64,000 nt of DNA from Thermoleophilia bacterium. GTDB lineage: Bacteria > Actinomycetota > Thermoleophilia > RBG-16-64-13. The notes beneath the pieces were generated by a model, which saw nothing but the letters and a program-made list of their open reading frames with translations, made no database searches and was not told the origin of the DNA. The DNA is taken from positions 558,001-622,000 of the forward strand of contig JAOSKU010000001.1 of the NCBI GenBank assembly GCA_027493445.1. The letters are read 5' to 3'. The position numbers and the translations under genes are program-made. Positions 1 through 9,081 of the stretch are shown piece by piece (within the stretch, counting starts at the first letter, position 1; every line of letters begins with the position of its first letter).

Positions 1-1401
1 CTCCTGATGGACAAGATCAAGGCCCGCTTCGCGGGTGACGTGGTTGCGGCGGTCTCGAAGCTGGAGAAGCACGAGCGCTCGGCCGCCGTGGCCGAGCTGA
101 AGCAGCAGGTGCTGGCCGCCTGGCCTCCGGCCGAGGGCGCCGAGGACCCGGCCGCTGAGGCCGCGGCCGTCGCAAAGGCCTTCGACGCCGTGGAGAAGGA
201 GATCATCCGCCACCGCATAGCGGTGGAGAAGGTCCGGCCCGACGGGCGGGCCGCGGTCGAGATCCGGCAGCTCAACGTGGAGGTGGGCGTGGCCCCGCGC
301 ACTCACGGCTCCGGCCTCTTCACGCGCGGCCAGACCCAGGTCATGAGTCTGCTCACCTTGGGCGCGAGCCGAGATGAGCAGCGCATCGACGGTCTGGGCG
401 TGGAGGAGTCCAAGCGGTTCATGCACCACTACAAGTTCCCGCCTTTCAGCGTGGGGGAGACCGGCTTCATGCGCGGTCCCGGCCGCCGCGAGATCGGGCA
501 CGGAGCTCTGGCGGAGAGAGCGCTGGCGCCGATGATCCCGGATCCGGAGACGTTCCCGTACACGATTCGGCTGGTCTCCGAGACTCTGGAGTCCAACGGC
601 TCGAGCTCCATGGCCAGCGTATGCGCGTCGACCCTGGCTCTGATGGACGGCGGCGTGCCCATTCTGCGACCGGTTGCCGGCATCGCCATGGGCCTGGTCA
701 AGGAGAAGGACGACTTTATCGTGCTGACCGACATCGCCGGGGTGGAGGACCACCTGGGCGACATGGACTTCAAGGTGGCCGGTACGCGTGACGGTATCAC
801 GGCCCTCCAGATGGACATCAAGATCAAGGGCGTCACGTTCCAGATTCTGACCGATGCCCTGGAACAGGCCCGCAAGGCCCGTCTCTTCATACTGGACGCC
901 ATGGGCGCCGTCATCTCCCAGCCCCGCGGTGAGCTCAAGGAGTTCGCCCCGCGCATCGGCACGGTGCGCATCGATCCCGAGAAGATCGGGGCCCTCATCG
1001 GGAAAGGCGGGGAGACCATACGCGGGCTCGAGGCGGAATTCGAGTGCACCATCGAGGTGGACGACGAAGGCCTGGTCAAGGTCTTCGCCACCGACGGGCG
1101 CCTGGGCGATGCCTGCATCGAGCGCATCCGCAGCATCACCAAAGAGATCGAGCCGGGCGAGATTATCGTCGGCCGGGTGGTCTCGACCACGAACTTCGGC
1201 GCCTTCGTGAACCTGAAGCCGGGTACCGATGGTCTGATCCACATCTCGAAGCTGGGTGCGGGCCGGGTGGCTACGGTGGAAGAGGTCGTCACCAAGGGTG
1301 ACATGGTCAAGGTCGAAGTTCTTGACGTCGCCATCCAGAACGGCAAAGAAAAGATCAGCCTGAAGCTGCTTGAGAAGCTTGCCGCGGACGTGGCGGGCTA
1401 G
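1..1401 (+). CDS. pnp: Polyribonucleotide nucleotidyltransferase (PNPase), 5' part outside window
   Basis: 3'-5' phosphorolytic exoribonuclease of mRNA decay. The reading frame is open at the window edge, so about the first third of the protein is missing. The visible 466 codons contain the helical linker (about residues 1-70), the second RNase PH core (about 75-300), a KH domain (about 317-383) with the GxxG loop in IGKGGETIRG, and a C-terminal S1 domain (about 384-464, starting GEIIVGRVVSTTNFGAF). This domain order is diagnostic for PNPase. The gene ends in TAG and is followed within 15 bases by an M16 peptidase gene, the usual pnp neighbour in Gram-positive-type genomes. Identity is certain; only the true start cannot be seen. 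Confidence 0.97.
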   Translation, partial: LLMDKIKARFAGDVVAAVSKLEKHERSAAVAELKQQVLAAWPPAEGAEDPAAEAAAVAKAFDAVEKEIIRHRIAVEKVRPDGRAAVEIRQLNVEVGVAPRTHGSGLFTRGQTQVMSLLTLGASRDEQRIDGLGVEESKRFMHHYKFPPFSVGETGFMRGPGRREIGHGALAERALAPMIPDPETFPYTIRLVSETLESNGSSSMASVCASTLALMDGGVPILRPVAGIAMGLVKEKDDFIVLTDIAGVEDHLGDMDFKVAGTRDGITALQMDIKIKGVTFQILTDALEQARKARLFILDAMGAVISQPRGELKEFAPRIGTVRIDPEKIGALIGKGGETIRGLEAEFECTIEVDDEGLVKVFATDGRLGDACIERIRSITKEIEPGEIIVGRVVSTTNFGAFVNLKPGTDGLIHISKLGAGRVATVEEVVTKGDMVKVEVLDVAIQNGKEKISLKLLEKLAADVAG

Positions 1402-1415
1402 GTAGGAGGCGGGCG

Positions 1416-2702
1416 ATCCAGGACTATCGCCTGCACGAGCTTCCCAACGGCCAGCAGCTCATCACCGAGCGGCTCGATCACCTGCGCTCGGTGACCCTGG
1501 GGTTCTGGATCCCGGTGGGCTCCCGCGACGAGGTGGGGGAGCTCACCGGAGTCACCCACTTCATCGAGCATCTGCTCTTCAAGGGCTCCCGCAGGTACAC
1601 GGCCGAGCAGACGGCGCAGATCTTCGACACCCTGGGGGGCGAGCTCAACGCTGCCACCTCGCGGGAGTACGTGCTTGTGTACGGCCGTTTTCTCGACGAG
1701 CAACTCACCACGGCTATGGACGTGCTGGTGGACATGCTGCTCACTCCCACCTTCGCCGACCTGGACCGGGAGCGGGAGGTGGTGCTCGAGGAGATCGCGA
1801 TGTACGAAGACTCACCTCAGGACCTCATCCACGATGTGCTGGCCGAGACGGTGTTCGGCGACCATCCTCTAGGGCACCCCGTGCTGGGGAGCCGGGAGGG
1901 GATAGCCGCCGTCTCCGAAGGCAGCATCCGGGCCTACCACCGGCGCCACTTCCGCTTCTCCGACATGATCGTGGCCGCGGCCGGCAACATCGATCACGAT
2001 CGCCTGGCGGAGCTCCTGCTGCTCGAGCATGGCGAGCGGGACAGCGCCGGCCTGCCCCGCACGAGCATGGCCCTGGAGTTCTCCCCCCACCGGGCCTTCG
2101 TGACCAAGGAGACCGAGCAGATGCACGTCTGCTTGGGCGGCGAGGGCCTCTCGCGCAACGACCCGCGGCGCTTCGTGCTTTCCGTGCTGGACAGCCTTCT
2201 GGGAGGGTCGCTGAGCTCCCGTCTCTTCCAGGAGGTCCGTGAGAAGCGAGGTCTTGTGTACAGCATCTACTCCTTCTCCAACATGTACCGGGAGACAGGC
2301 CTCTCCGGAGTCTACTTCGGTTGCCGGCCGGACCGCCTCGGTCAGGTCATGGAGACGGTCACCGCCGAGCTGGAGCGTGTGGGCCGGGAGGTCGTCCCGT
2401 TGGACGAGCTCGAGCGGGCCAAGGAGCACCTCAAAGGTCGGATGATTCTGGGACTGGAGAGCACGGCCAGCCGCATGACCCGCCTGGGCAAGGCCCTGCT
2501 GACCGACTCTGAGATCCTCTCGCTCGATCAGATTGCCGAACGGGTCGACGCCGTGAGTCAGGATGACGTGCGCGAACTGGCCCGGAAGGTCTTCGACCCG
2601 GGGAGCCTGACCGTGGTGGGCATCGGAGCCGACGACGACATCTTCCGGGAAACGGTCCCACCGCCCGTCCGCTCTGTCGTGAAGCAGGGGAGCCGGAAGT
2701 GA
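1416..2702 (+). CDS. M16 family zinc peptidase (pitrilysin/processing-peptidase-like)
   Basis: Zinc-dependent peptidase of the M16B type, about 428 residues, normal for the family. The inverted zinc motif HxxEH is seen as HFIEH near residue 48, followed by a downstream acidic stretch (EREVVLEEIAMYEDSP) that carries the usual third ligand. The first obvious start is GTG at 1491, but conserved family sequence (YRLHELPNGQQLITERL) lies upstream in the same frame. The only codon placed correctly after the Shine-Dalgarno GGAGG at 1405-1409 is ATC at 1416, so the start given here is inferred from homology and spacing. Sits between pnp and dapB; the stop overlaps the dapB GTG by four bases, so it is probably cotranscribed. 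Substrate unknown. Confidence 0.88.
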   Translation: MQDYRLHELPNGQQLITERLDHLRSVTLGFWIPVGSRDEVGELTGVTHFIEHLLFKGSRRYTAEQTAQIFDTLGGELNAATSREYVLVYGRFLDEQLTTAMDVLVDMLLTPTFADLDREREVVLEEIAMYEDSPQDLIHDVLAETVFGDHPLGHPVLGSREGIAAVSEGSIRAYHRRHFRFSDMIVAAAGNIDHDRLAELLLLEHGERDSAGLPRTSMALEFSPHRAFVTKETEQMHVCLGGEGLSRNDPRRFVLSVLDSLLGGSLSSRLFQEVREKRGLVYSIYSFSNMYRETGLSGVYFGCRPDRLGQVMETVTAELERVGREVVPLDELERAKEHLKGRMILGLESTASRMTRLGKALLTDSEILSLDQIAERVDAVSQDDVRELARKVFDPGSLTVVGIGADDDIFRETVPPPVRSVVKQGSRK

Positions 2703-3439
2703 GCGAGCCCGTGCGAAGGAGGGTGGCCGTCAGCGGCGCGTTGGGCAACATGGGGCGCACGGTGTGCGCGGCCGTGGCCGCGGCCGGCGATCTGGAGCTG
2801 GCTGCCCTGGTCGATCCGGCCTTCGCGGGCGGCGTGACCAGCGACTTCGAGTTGCCGGCCTACCCATCGCTGCTGGATGCGCTCCAGGTGGGAGGGCTGG
2901 ACGTCGTGGTCGATTTCACCCGGCCGGAGGCCGCGCTCGGCAACATCCTGGCCTGCGTGACCGCCGGGGTGGCGGTGGTGATGGGCACCACGGGTCTGCA
3001 GCCTACCGACCTCGACGAGGTCCGTCGGGCGGCGGAGGAACGTGGGGTGGCCGTCTTCGTCGCTCCCAACTTCGCGCTGGGGGCGGTCCTGATGATGCTC
3101 CTGGCCGAGCAGGCCGCCCGGCACCTGGACGCCTGCGAGATTGTGGAGCTGCACCACGACCGCAAGCTCGACGCTCCTTCGGGCACCGCCGCACGTACGG
3201 GCGCGATCATCGAGGCCGCATGGGAGTCCAAGGGCTTGAGGCGTCAGGTGCCCATCCACAGCGTGCGGCTGCCTGGCCTCGTTGCGCATCAAGAGGTCAT
3301 CTTCGGGGCCCTGGGGCAGGCCTTGACCATCCGGCACGACTCCATGTCCCGGGAGTCGTTCATGCCGGGGGTGCTGTTGGCCATCCGGTCGATCGATCGC
3401 CTGCAAGGACTCACCGTGGGCCTGGAGAACATTCTGTAG
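2699..3439 (+). CDS. dapB: 4-hydroxy-tetrahydrodipicolinate reductase
   Basis: Second enzyme of the diaminopimelate/lysine branch, reducing hydroxy-tetrahydrodipicolinate with NAD(P)H in the cytoplasm. The N-terminus has the nucleotide-binding pattern GALGNMGR; the substrate-binding signature ELHHDRKLDAPSGTA is intact in the middle, and the length of 246 residues is typical. GTG start overlaps the peptidase stop (GTGA), indicating translational coupling. Together with dapF and dapL further downstream, it points to the aminotransferase (DapL) route to meso-diaminopimelate, used for peptidoglycan and lysine. Confidence 0.96.
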   Translation: MSEPVRRRVAVSGALGNMGRTVCAAVAAAGDLELAALVDPAFAGGVTSDFELPAYPSLLDALQVGGLDVVVDFTRPEAALGNILACVTAGVAVVMGTTGLQPTDLDEVRRAAEERGVAVFVAPNFALGAVLMMLLAEQAARHLDACEIVELHHDRKLDAPSGTAARTGAIIEAAWESKGLRRQVPIHSVRLPGLVAHQEVIFGALGQALTIRHDSMSRESFMPGVLLAIRSIDRLQGLTVGLENIL

Positions 3440-3531
3440 TCCGGTCTTCTGGGGGCCGGGCCGATCAGTCAACCCTGGAGGCGCGGGCATGCTGCCCGGA
3501 TGATCCATGACGCCATCGACCGACAAACTTG

Positions 3532-3716
3532 GAACTCGTTTCAAAATGAAGCCTAGGAGGCTGTTGAAAAACGAAACATCGGCCACGGGGCAGCACTGGG
3601 CGGCACCATGCGTTGTCCTCGGTCGCGCCTGCAGCGCCGCTACGCCCGCTCCCTGCGTCCTCGCCTCCCACTCGGCCATCGCGTCCTGACGGCGAAGCGT
3701 CATATGAAACGAGTTC
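3532..3716. repeat. Dispersed inverted-repeat element, copy R1 (full length)
   Basis: A 185-bp element bounded by perfect 12-bp terminal inverted repeats (GAACTCGTTTCA at 3532-3543 and its complement at 3705-3716). Interior resembles the other copies: a tract like GCACTGGGCGGCACCATGCG, then GTCCTCGGTCGC, and GACGGCGAAG near the right end. It fills most of the gap between dapB and rnj, and the right terminal repeat contains most of the rnj start codon. No coding capacity of its own is evident. Confidence 0.75.
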
Positions 3717-5359
3717 TTAGAGTCATTCCCCTAGGCGGACTGGGGGCCATCGGTAGGAACATGACCGTGTTCGAGTACGGGGACGCCATGATCGTGGTCG
3801 ACGCCGGCCTCATGTTCCCGGACGAGTCCATGCCCGGCATCGACCTTGTCCTGCCCGATTTCTCCTACGTGCTGGAGCACGGCCGCAATGTGCGGGGTGT
3901 GATCCTCACCCACGGGCATGAGGATCACGTGGGCGCGCTGCCGTACCTGCTGAAGGAGCTGCCTGTTCCGGTTTACGGCACCAGACTCACCCTGGGTCTG
4001 CTCAACGGCAAGCTGGGCGAACACGGCCTTCAAGGCAAGATCGAGTCGCACGAGATCGCACCGGAGATGGAGCTGCGGTTGGGCCCTTTCGATCTGGAGT
4101 TCCTGCAGGTGTGTCACAGCATCCCCGACGGCGTGGGCCTGGCTCTGGGGACACCGGTGGGTCTCGTGGTCCATACGGGCGACTTCAAGCTCGACCAGAC
4201 CCCGGTCGACTGCCGGGTCACAGCCATGCACCGCTTCGGGGAGCTCGGCCAAAGGGGCGTGCTGCTGCTTCTCTCCGACTCGACCAACGCCGAGACCCCC
4301 GGCTTCACCCAGCCGGAGCGCTCGGTGGGCCGCAATCTCCAGACCATCTTCGCCCAAGCCCGAGGCCGAGTCATCGTGGCCTCGTTCGCCAGTCACATCC
4401 ACCGGCTGCAGCAGGTCATGAACATGGCCGCCGCCCAGGGCCGCTCGGTGGCCGTGGTGGGCCGGAGCATGGTGAGGAACGTCAATATTGCCTCGAGCCT
4501 CGGATACCTCGAGATCCCCGCAGGGACGCTGGTACGTCCGCAAGACATTGCCGACATTCCCGCCGACCGGCTGGTCATCCTGTCGACAGGCAGTCAGGGT
4601 GAGCCCATGTCGGCACTGACCCGCATGGCCGCCCACGACCACCACCTGGTGAACATCCAGCCGGGGGATACGGTGGTGATCTCCGCCCGCCCGGTGCCGG
4701 GCAACGAGCGCAGCGTGAACCGCACCATCAACCGTCTCTTCGCGGCCGGGGCCGAGGTGATCTACGAGCCCCTGGCTCAGGTGCATGTCTCGGGGCACGC
4801 CGCAGCCGAGGAGCTCAAGATGCTCCTGAACCTGGTGCGGCCGCGGTTCTTCATGCCCGTGCACGGGGAGGTGCGGCATCTGCACTTCCATGCGGAGCTC
4901 GCCCGGCAGACCGGGGTAATAGACGACCATATCTTTATCATGGAGAACGGCGACGTCCTCGAGCTGGACGAGGAGAGCGCCGTCGTCGCCGAGAAGGTCC
5001 AGGCGGGTATGATCCTGGTGGATGGGCTCGCCATCGGGGACCAGGAGGTGGTCCTCCGCGACCGGCACCATCTGGCCACCGACGGCATCATCATCGTGGT
5101 CGTGACCGTGCGCTCCCAGGACGGCGCTGTAGTGGTGGAGCCCGAGATCGCATTCAAAGGTTTCGTCCACGCCGGCGACCTCGACGAGCTGGCCGACGAC
5201 GCGAAGGCCAGGGTGCTGGAGTCCCTCCACTCCGACGAGGTCCAGAAGATCACCGACACGAGCATTCTGCAGCAGCACGTGCACGACGTGCTGCAGAGGT
5301 TCATCTACAAGAATACCCGGCGGCGACCCATGGTCGTACCGGTCATCGTGGAGGTGTGA
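3704..5359 (+). CDS. rnj: Ribonuclease J
   Basis: Metallo-beta-lactamase/beta-CASP nuclease with 5'-3' exo- and endonuclease activity in mRNA decay and rRNA processing. The zinc motif HGHEDH is at about residues 70-75; the later GDFK, SDSTN and SGHA motifs of the family are present, as is the C-terminal domain. Length 551 residues is typical. The ATG at 3704 is chosen because conserved sequence begins immediately (LRVIPLGGLGAIGRNM); the longer open frame upstream runs inside repeat R1 and is not protein-like. The codons for MKRV overlap the terminal inverted repeat of R1, so the start seems to be donated by the element. Followed at nine bases by ftsK. Confidence 0.95.
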   Translation: MKRVLRVIPLGGLGAIGRNMTVFEYGDAMIVVDAGLMFPDESMPGIDLVLPDFSYVLEHGRNVRGVILTHGHEDHVGALPYLLKELPVPVYGTRLTLGLLNGKLGEHGLQGKIESHEIAPEMELRLGPFDLEFLQVCHSIPDGVGLALGTPVGLVVHTGDFKLDQTPVDCRVTAMHRFGELGQRGVLLLLSDSTNAETPGFTQPERSVGRNLQTIFAQARGRVIVASFASHIHRLQQVMNMAAAQGRSVAVVGRSMVRNVNIASSLGYLEIPAGTLVRPQDIADIPADRLVILSTGSQGEPMSALTRMAAHDHHLVNIQPGDTVVISARPVPGNERSVNRTINRLFAAGAEVIYEPLAQVHVSGHAAAEELKMLLNLVRPRFFMPVHGEVRHLHFHAELARQTGVIDDHIFIMENGDVLELDEESAVVAEKVQAGMILVDGLAIGDQEVVLRDRHHLATDGIIIVVVTVRSQDGAVVVEPEIAFKGFVHAGDLDELADDAKARVLESLHSDEVQKITDTSILQQHVHDVLQRFIYKNTRRRPMVVPVIVEV

Positions 5360-5368
5360 CCACTCCGC

Positions 5369-6430
5369 ATGGCTCGCGAGCGCGACAGCGGCACCACCAA
5401 GACCCAGGTCCGCCCCGGGGGCCGCGCCGGAGGCAAGCGTAGCTCTCCGCCCAGGGGGAGGTCCGTGAGTGCTTCCCCGGGAGCCTGGGGGGAGCACGCG
5501 TCGGAACTCGTGGGCCTGGCGGCTTTGGGCCTGGCGATCTTCCTCATCTTCGTGCTGCTGGCGGGCGAGCGCGGAGGTGTGGTGGGCAGGCTGGCCGGCG
5601 ACGGGCTGGGGGTCGTGCTGGGCAGGCTGGCCTTCCTCGTGCCCCTCGGGCTGCTGGCCGCGGCCGTGTTGCTGGTCTTCGAAGTGCGCCTGCGGTGGCG
5701 AAGTGTCTGGGCCATCGGCGCGGCGCTCTTCGTCATTGGACTGCTCCTTCTGGTGTCCGCTGGCTTTCCGCCCCTGGGTGACGAGCACGGCCCCCTGACG
5801 TTCGTGCGAGAAGCCTACAGGCTGCGCGCCGGCTGGGTGGGTGAGGTCGCCTATGTCGCGGGGCTGAGACTAGGGGGAGAGGTCGGCGTAGCCATCACCG
5901 GCTGGCTGCTGCTGGTTGCCGGAGGCAGCCTCGCCAGCGGCCTGACCGTGAGGCGGGCGGTGCTGGGCACGGGCAAGGCCGCGCAAGCGGCCACCGCGGG
6001 GGCGCAGGAGAAGGCGCACCGCCTGCGGGAGCGCCGGGCGGCTTTGGACCAGGGCAGCCGAGCGGGGCCGCTGGACGATCCCTACCTCTCTGGCTTCGGA
6101 CCGCCGCCTACCTCAGAGGAACTCCAAGAAGCGGGCCTGCATCCTGACTCCGCCTTCGACGATGTCTGGCCGGAAGGGCCGTGGCAGGCGCCGGGGCCCG
6201 GCGCCCCCGCCCGCCCACCCGACCTGGTGGATGGGGCCGCGGCCTTCCCCGATCTGTACGACGCCCACGGGAGGGTTGACGGTGGGGGGCCGCGGGACAG
6301 CTCGAGCACCTCCGCGGTCTCGGAGCCCGGAGGCTCCGAGACCGCGGAAATCGCGGGGAGTCGGCTCACAAGGGCCAGCTCCGGGCCGAGCAGCACGGCG
6401 GCTCTTTCGGGGAAGAGCCTAGGTCAGTCA
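5369..6430 (+). CDS. ftsK: FtsK/SpoIIIE DNA translocase, N-terminal membrane part (frame-broken from motor)
   Basis: Membrane-anchoring half of the septal DNA pump. After a basic N-terminus there are about four hydrophobic segments (near residues 47-67, 84-106, 113-133 and 165-187), then an Ala/Pro/Ser-rich linker. The motor domain continues in a different frame, one base earlier, from about 6430. A single missing base between 6280 and 6430, most simply in the G6 run at 6284-6289, would join both parts into one 859-residue protein, the normal FtsK size. The linker contains a perfect 16-bp-arm palindrome (6312-6347). Alternatively two separate polypeptides are made; the repeated pattern of such breaks in this window favours a sequence error. 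Confidence 0.85.
6312..6347. repeat. Perfect palindrome in the ftsK linker
   Basis: Arms of 16 bases (6312-6327 and 6332-6347) are exact reverse complements around a CGGA loop. The stem begins and ends with CCGCGG. It lies in the low-complexity linker coding region between membrane and motor parts of FtsK, close to the frame break. No T-run follows, so it is not a classical terminator, and it does not match the dispersed element family. Confidence 0.8.
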
Positions 6431-7947
6431 TGGCCAGCGCGACGGGGTCCCCCGACGTTCCGGCTCCCTACGTACTGCCCACCTCTTCCATCCTCAAGAA
6501 GAGCAGCATCCGCACCGAGAGTTCAGGGCGCGGAGACCGGGAGACGGCCGCTCTGCTGGTCGAAACCCTGTCGCATTTTGGGGTCGACGCCCGAGTGGTG
6601 GGCATGGTCGTGGGGCCGCGGGTCACCCGCTACGAGCTGCAGCTGGCTCCCGGGACCAAGGTGAGCAAAGTCTCGAGTCTGAAGGACGACTTGGCCTACG
6701 CCCTGGCGAGCACCGAGATCCGTATCTTGGCGCCTATCCCGGGCAAGCAGGCCGTGGGAGTCGAGGTCCCCAACCAGCGCCCGAGCTTCGTCACCCTGGG
6801 CGACATCTACCGTGACTTTCCTGCCTCGGCCGGCCCTCTGATGGTCTGGCTGGGCAAAGACATCTCGGGCAAGCCCGTGTACACCGACCTGGCCCGGCTG
6901 CCCCACCTCCTCATAGCCGGCACGACCGGCTCGGGCAAGAGCGGCTGCGTCAACTGCATCATTTCCTCTGTCCTGTTGCGCGCCACGCCTCAAATCGTGA
7001 GGCTCATCCTGATCGACCCCAAGAAGGTGGAGCTATCCCACTACGACCACATCCCTCATCTCCTGGTGCCGGTGGTGACGAATATGAAGAACGCCGCCGG
7101 TGTTCTGCACAACGTGGTCAAGGAGATGGAGAACCGCTACGAGCTCATGGAACTCGAGAAGGCCCGTCATCTGGACGAGGCCAACAAGACGCGGGCACGG
7201 CGAGGCGAGAGGCCTCTGCCCTACATCGTGGTGGTGATCGACGAGCTGGCCGACCTGATGATGGTCTCGCCGGCCGACGTGGAGGAGTACATCATCCGGC
7301 TGGCTCAGAAAGCCCGGGCTGTGGGCATCCACTTGGTGGTGGCCACTCAGCGGCCTTCCGTCGACGTCATCACCGGCATGATCAAGGCCAATATCCCCTC
7401 ACGGATCGCCTTCGCCGTGTCCAGCCAGACCGATTCCCGGGTGATTCTGGACACCAACGGGGCGGAGGCGCTCCTGGGGATGGGCGACATGCTTTTCCGC
7501 CCCCTGGGTTCCAACAAGCTGCAACGGGTGCAGGGTGCCTTCATCACCGAAGAGGAGATCCAGCAACTGGTCACTCACGTGCGCCGGCAAGCCCATCCGG
7601 AATATCGGGAGGAGCTGCTGGAGGCGCCTGAAGTCCACCCGGGGGGGAGCGAGGAGGCCGGGTTCGATCCCGATCAGGACGAGCTCCTGCCCGACGCGGC
7701 CGAGCTGGTCCTGGACACGGGCAGCGCGTCGGTCTCCATGATCCAGCGCCGCCTGCGGGTTGGGTACACCAGGGCGGGGCGACTCATCGACATGCTCGAG
7801 CGCAGAGGAATCGTAGGACCGTACGAAGGGAGCAAGTCCCGGCAGGTCATGGTGAAGCCCGAAGAGGTGGAGCGGATGCTCGAGGCTCTGCGGGAGGAGG
7901 CCCGCCGGGGTCAGGCGCCTCTGCCGCTGGATCTCGAAGACCTGTGA
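6430..7947 (+). CDS. ftsK: FtsK/SpoIIIE DNA translocase, motor and gamma domains
   Basis: ATPase half of FtsK. The alpha/beta motor holds Walker A GTTGSGKS and Walker B with VVVIDELADLMM; the C-terminal winged-helix gamma domain (from about VLDTGSASVSMIQRRLRVGY) recognises polar chromosome sequences. An ATG at 6430 gives a possible separate start with a loose GGGGAAGAG upstream, but the family-conserved YVLP motif that precedes the motor begins only about 13 residues later, and this frame stays open upstream to 6280. Most likely the second half of one ftsK gene. Followed by mnmH. Confidence 0.93.
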   Translation: MASATGSPDVPAPYVLPTSSILKKSSIRTESSGRGDRETAALLVETLSHFGVDARVVGMVVGPRVTRYELQLAPGTKVSKVSSLKDDLAYALASTEIRILAPIPGKQAVGVEVPNQRPSFVTLGDIYRDFPASAGPLMVWLGKDISGKPVYTDLARLPHLLIAGTTGSGKSGCVNCIISSVLLRATPQIVRLILIDPKKVELSHYDHIPHLLVPVVTNMKNAAGVLHNVVKEMENRYELMELEKARHLDEANKTRARRGERPLPYIVVVIDELADLMMVSPADVEEYIIRLAQKARAVGIHLVVATQRPSVDVITGMIKANIPSRIAFAVSSQTDSRVILDTNGAEALLGMGDMLFRPLGSNKLQRVQGAFITEEEIQQLVTHVRRQAHPEYREELLEAPEVHPGGSEEAGFDPDQDELLPDAAELVLDTGSASVSMIQRRLRVGYTRAGRLIDMLERRGIVGPYEGSKSRQVMVKPEEVERMLEALREEARRGQAPLPLDLEDL

Positions 7948-7987
7948 CCGTGACCGCTGGCGAGCGCTTGTACACCAAGCGGCAGCC

Positions 7988-9080
7988 ATGACGAGCGTCG
8001 AAGTCCCCGGATCACGCCCGCCCAAGCGGTGGATGAGGGGTACGTCGTCCTCGACGTCCGCTCTCCGAAGGAGTTCGCGGAGGGACATGTGCCGGGGAGC
8101 GTCAATCTGCCTCTGCTGGATAATAGGCAGCGCGCCCGCGTGGGCACCGCGTACCGGACCGCGGGCGCTCAGAGGGCCCGGGTGGTGGCCATGGACGAGG
8201 TGAGCGCCGGGCTGCCGGTCTACCTCAGGAGCGCGGCCCTCTTGGCGCGAGGCGGGCGCCGGCTGGCGGTCATGTGCTGGCGCGGGGGAGAGCGGAGCCG
8301 GAACGTCGTGTTGCTGCTCGCGCTCATCGGTATCCACGCTGCCCAGGTGGACGGTGGCTACAAGGGTTACCGTCGCTGGGTGCTGGACGGGTTGTCCTCG
8401 TGGACCCCCGACCGTCCGGTCGTGACCCTCTTCGGACACACGGGTTCTGGCAAGACCGCCTTGCTGCGCGCCCTGAGCGAGATCGCCTCCCAGCTGACAC
8501 CGCCTCGACCCTGGGTGATCGACCTGGAGGGATGGCCCTCCACAGGGGTTCCCTCCTCGGAGGTCTCCACCAACCGGGACAACGCACCCAGAAGGACTTC
8601 GATGCTCTCTTGTGGAACGCCCTGCGCCGGCCGCAGGGCGACTACATGGTGGTGGAGGGCGAAGGGGCCAAGATCGGGCGTCTCTTCTTGCCGGCGAGCG
8701 CAGCCGAGCTGGTACGAGGCGGCATCCCGGTGCACCTCACCGCCGACGTGGGGATGCGCGCCCGGCGCATTCTGGGAGAGTACGCGCCCGACCGGTGGAG
8801 CTCCAGCGACGTCCTTCGCTTCAAGAAGGGCCTGCAACTCATCGGCCAGCGGCTCTCGCCGGGAGAGCTGCGTTCCTTGAGAAGGGCTTTCGATGATGGT
8901 AGATTTGACTACGTCGTCGAGAGACTTCTGGTAGCCTACTACGACCCGCTCTACCAGCGGTCTTCCGTCGAGGGTAGAGACTTCGCCCTCACCCTGCGCG
9001 CAGAGCCGGATCCTGCTCGGCAGGCCCGGACTCTGGCGGCTCTGTTGACCCCCCTCATCGAGAAGCGGTTGAACGCGTGA
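7988..9080 (+). CDS. mnmH: tRNA 2-selenouridine synthase (two frame breaks)
   Basis: Converts 2-thiouridine at the tRNA wobble position to 2-selenouridine using selenophosphate. Rhodanese domain carries the catalytic cysteine in CWRGGERSR; a P-loop domain follows with GHTGSGKT. The protein is read in three successive frames: start at ATG 7988, shift near the C4 run 8005-8008 (then ITPAQAVDEGY), shift at the G3 run 8529-8531 (IDLEG, then MALHRGSLLGG). Restoring one C and one G gives 364 residues, the length of the E. coli enzyme. Both changes are in homopolymers, so sequencing error is likelier than decay. Presence implies a selenophosphate synthetase elsewhere. Confidence 0.88.
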
Positions 9081-9081
9081 G

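Noticed and set aside
3608..3703. Upstream extension of RNase J by 32 codons
   Set aside because: Lies inside repeat R1, has Arg/Ser-rich composition, and no homology to RNase J N-termini.
3731..5788. 685-codon open frame on the minus strand opposite rnj and ftsK
   Set aside because: Its product is His/Gln/Arg-rich without any family motif and mirrors the codon pattern of the plus-strand genes; typical GC-rich shadow frame.
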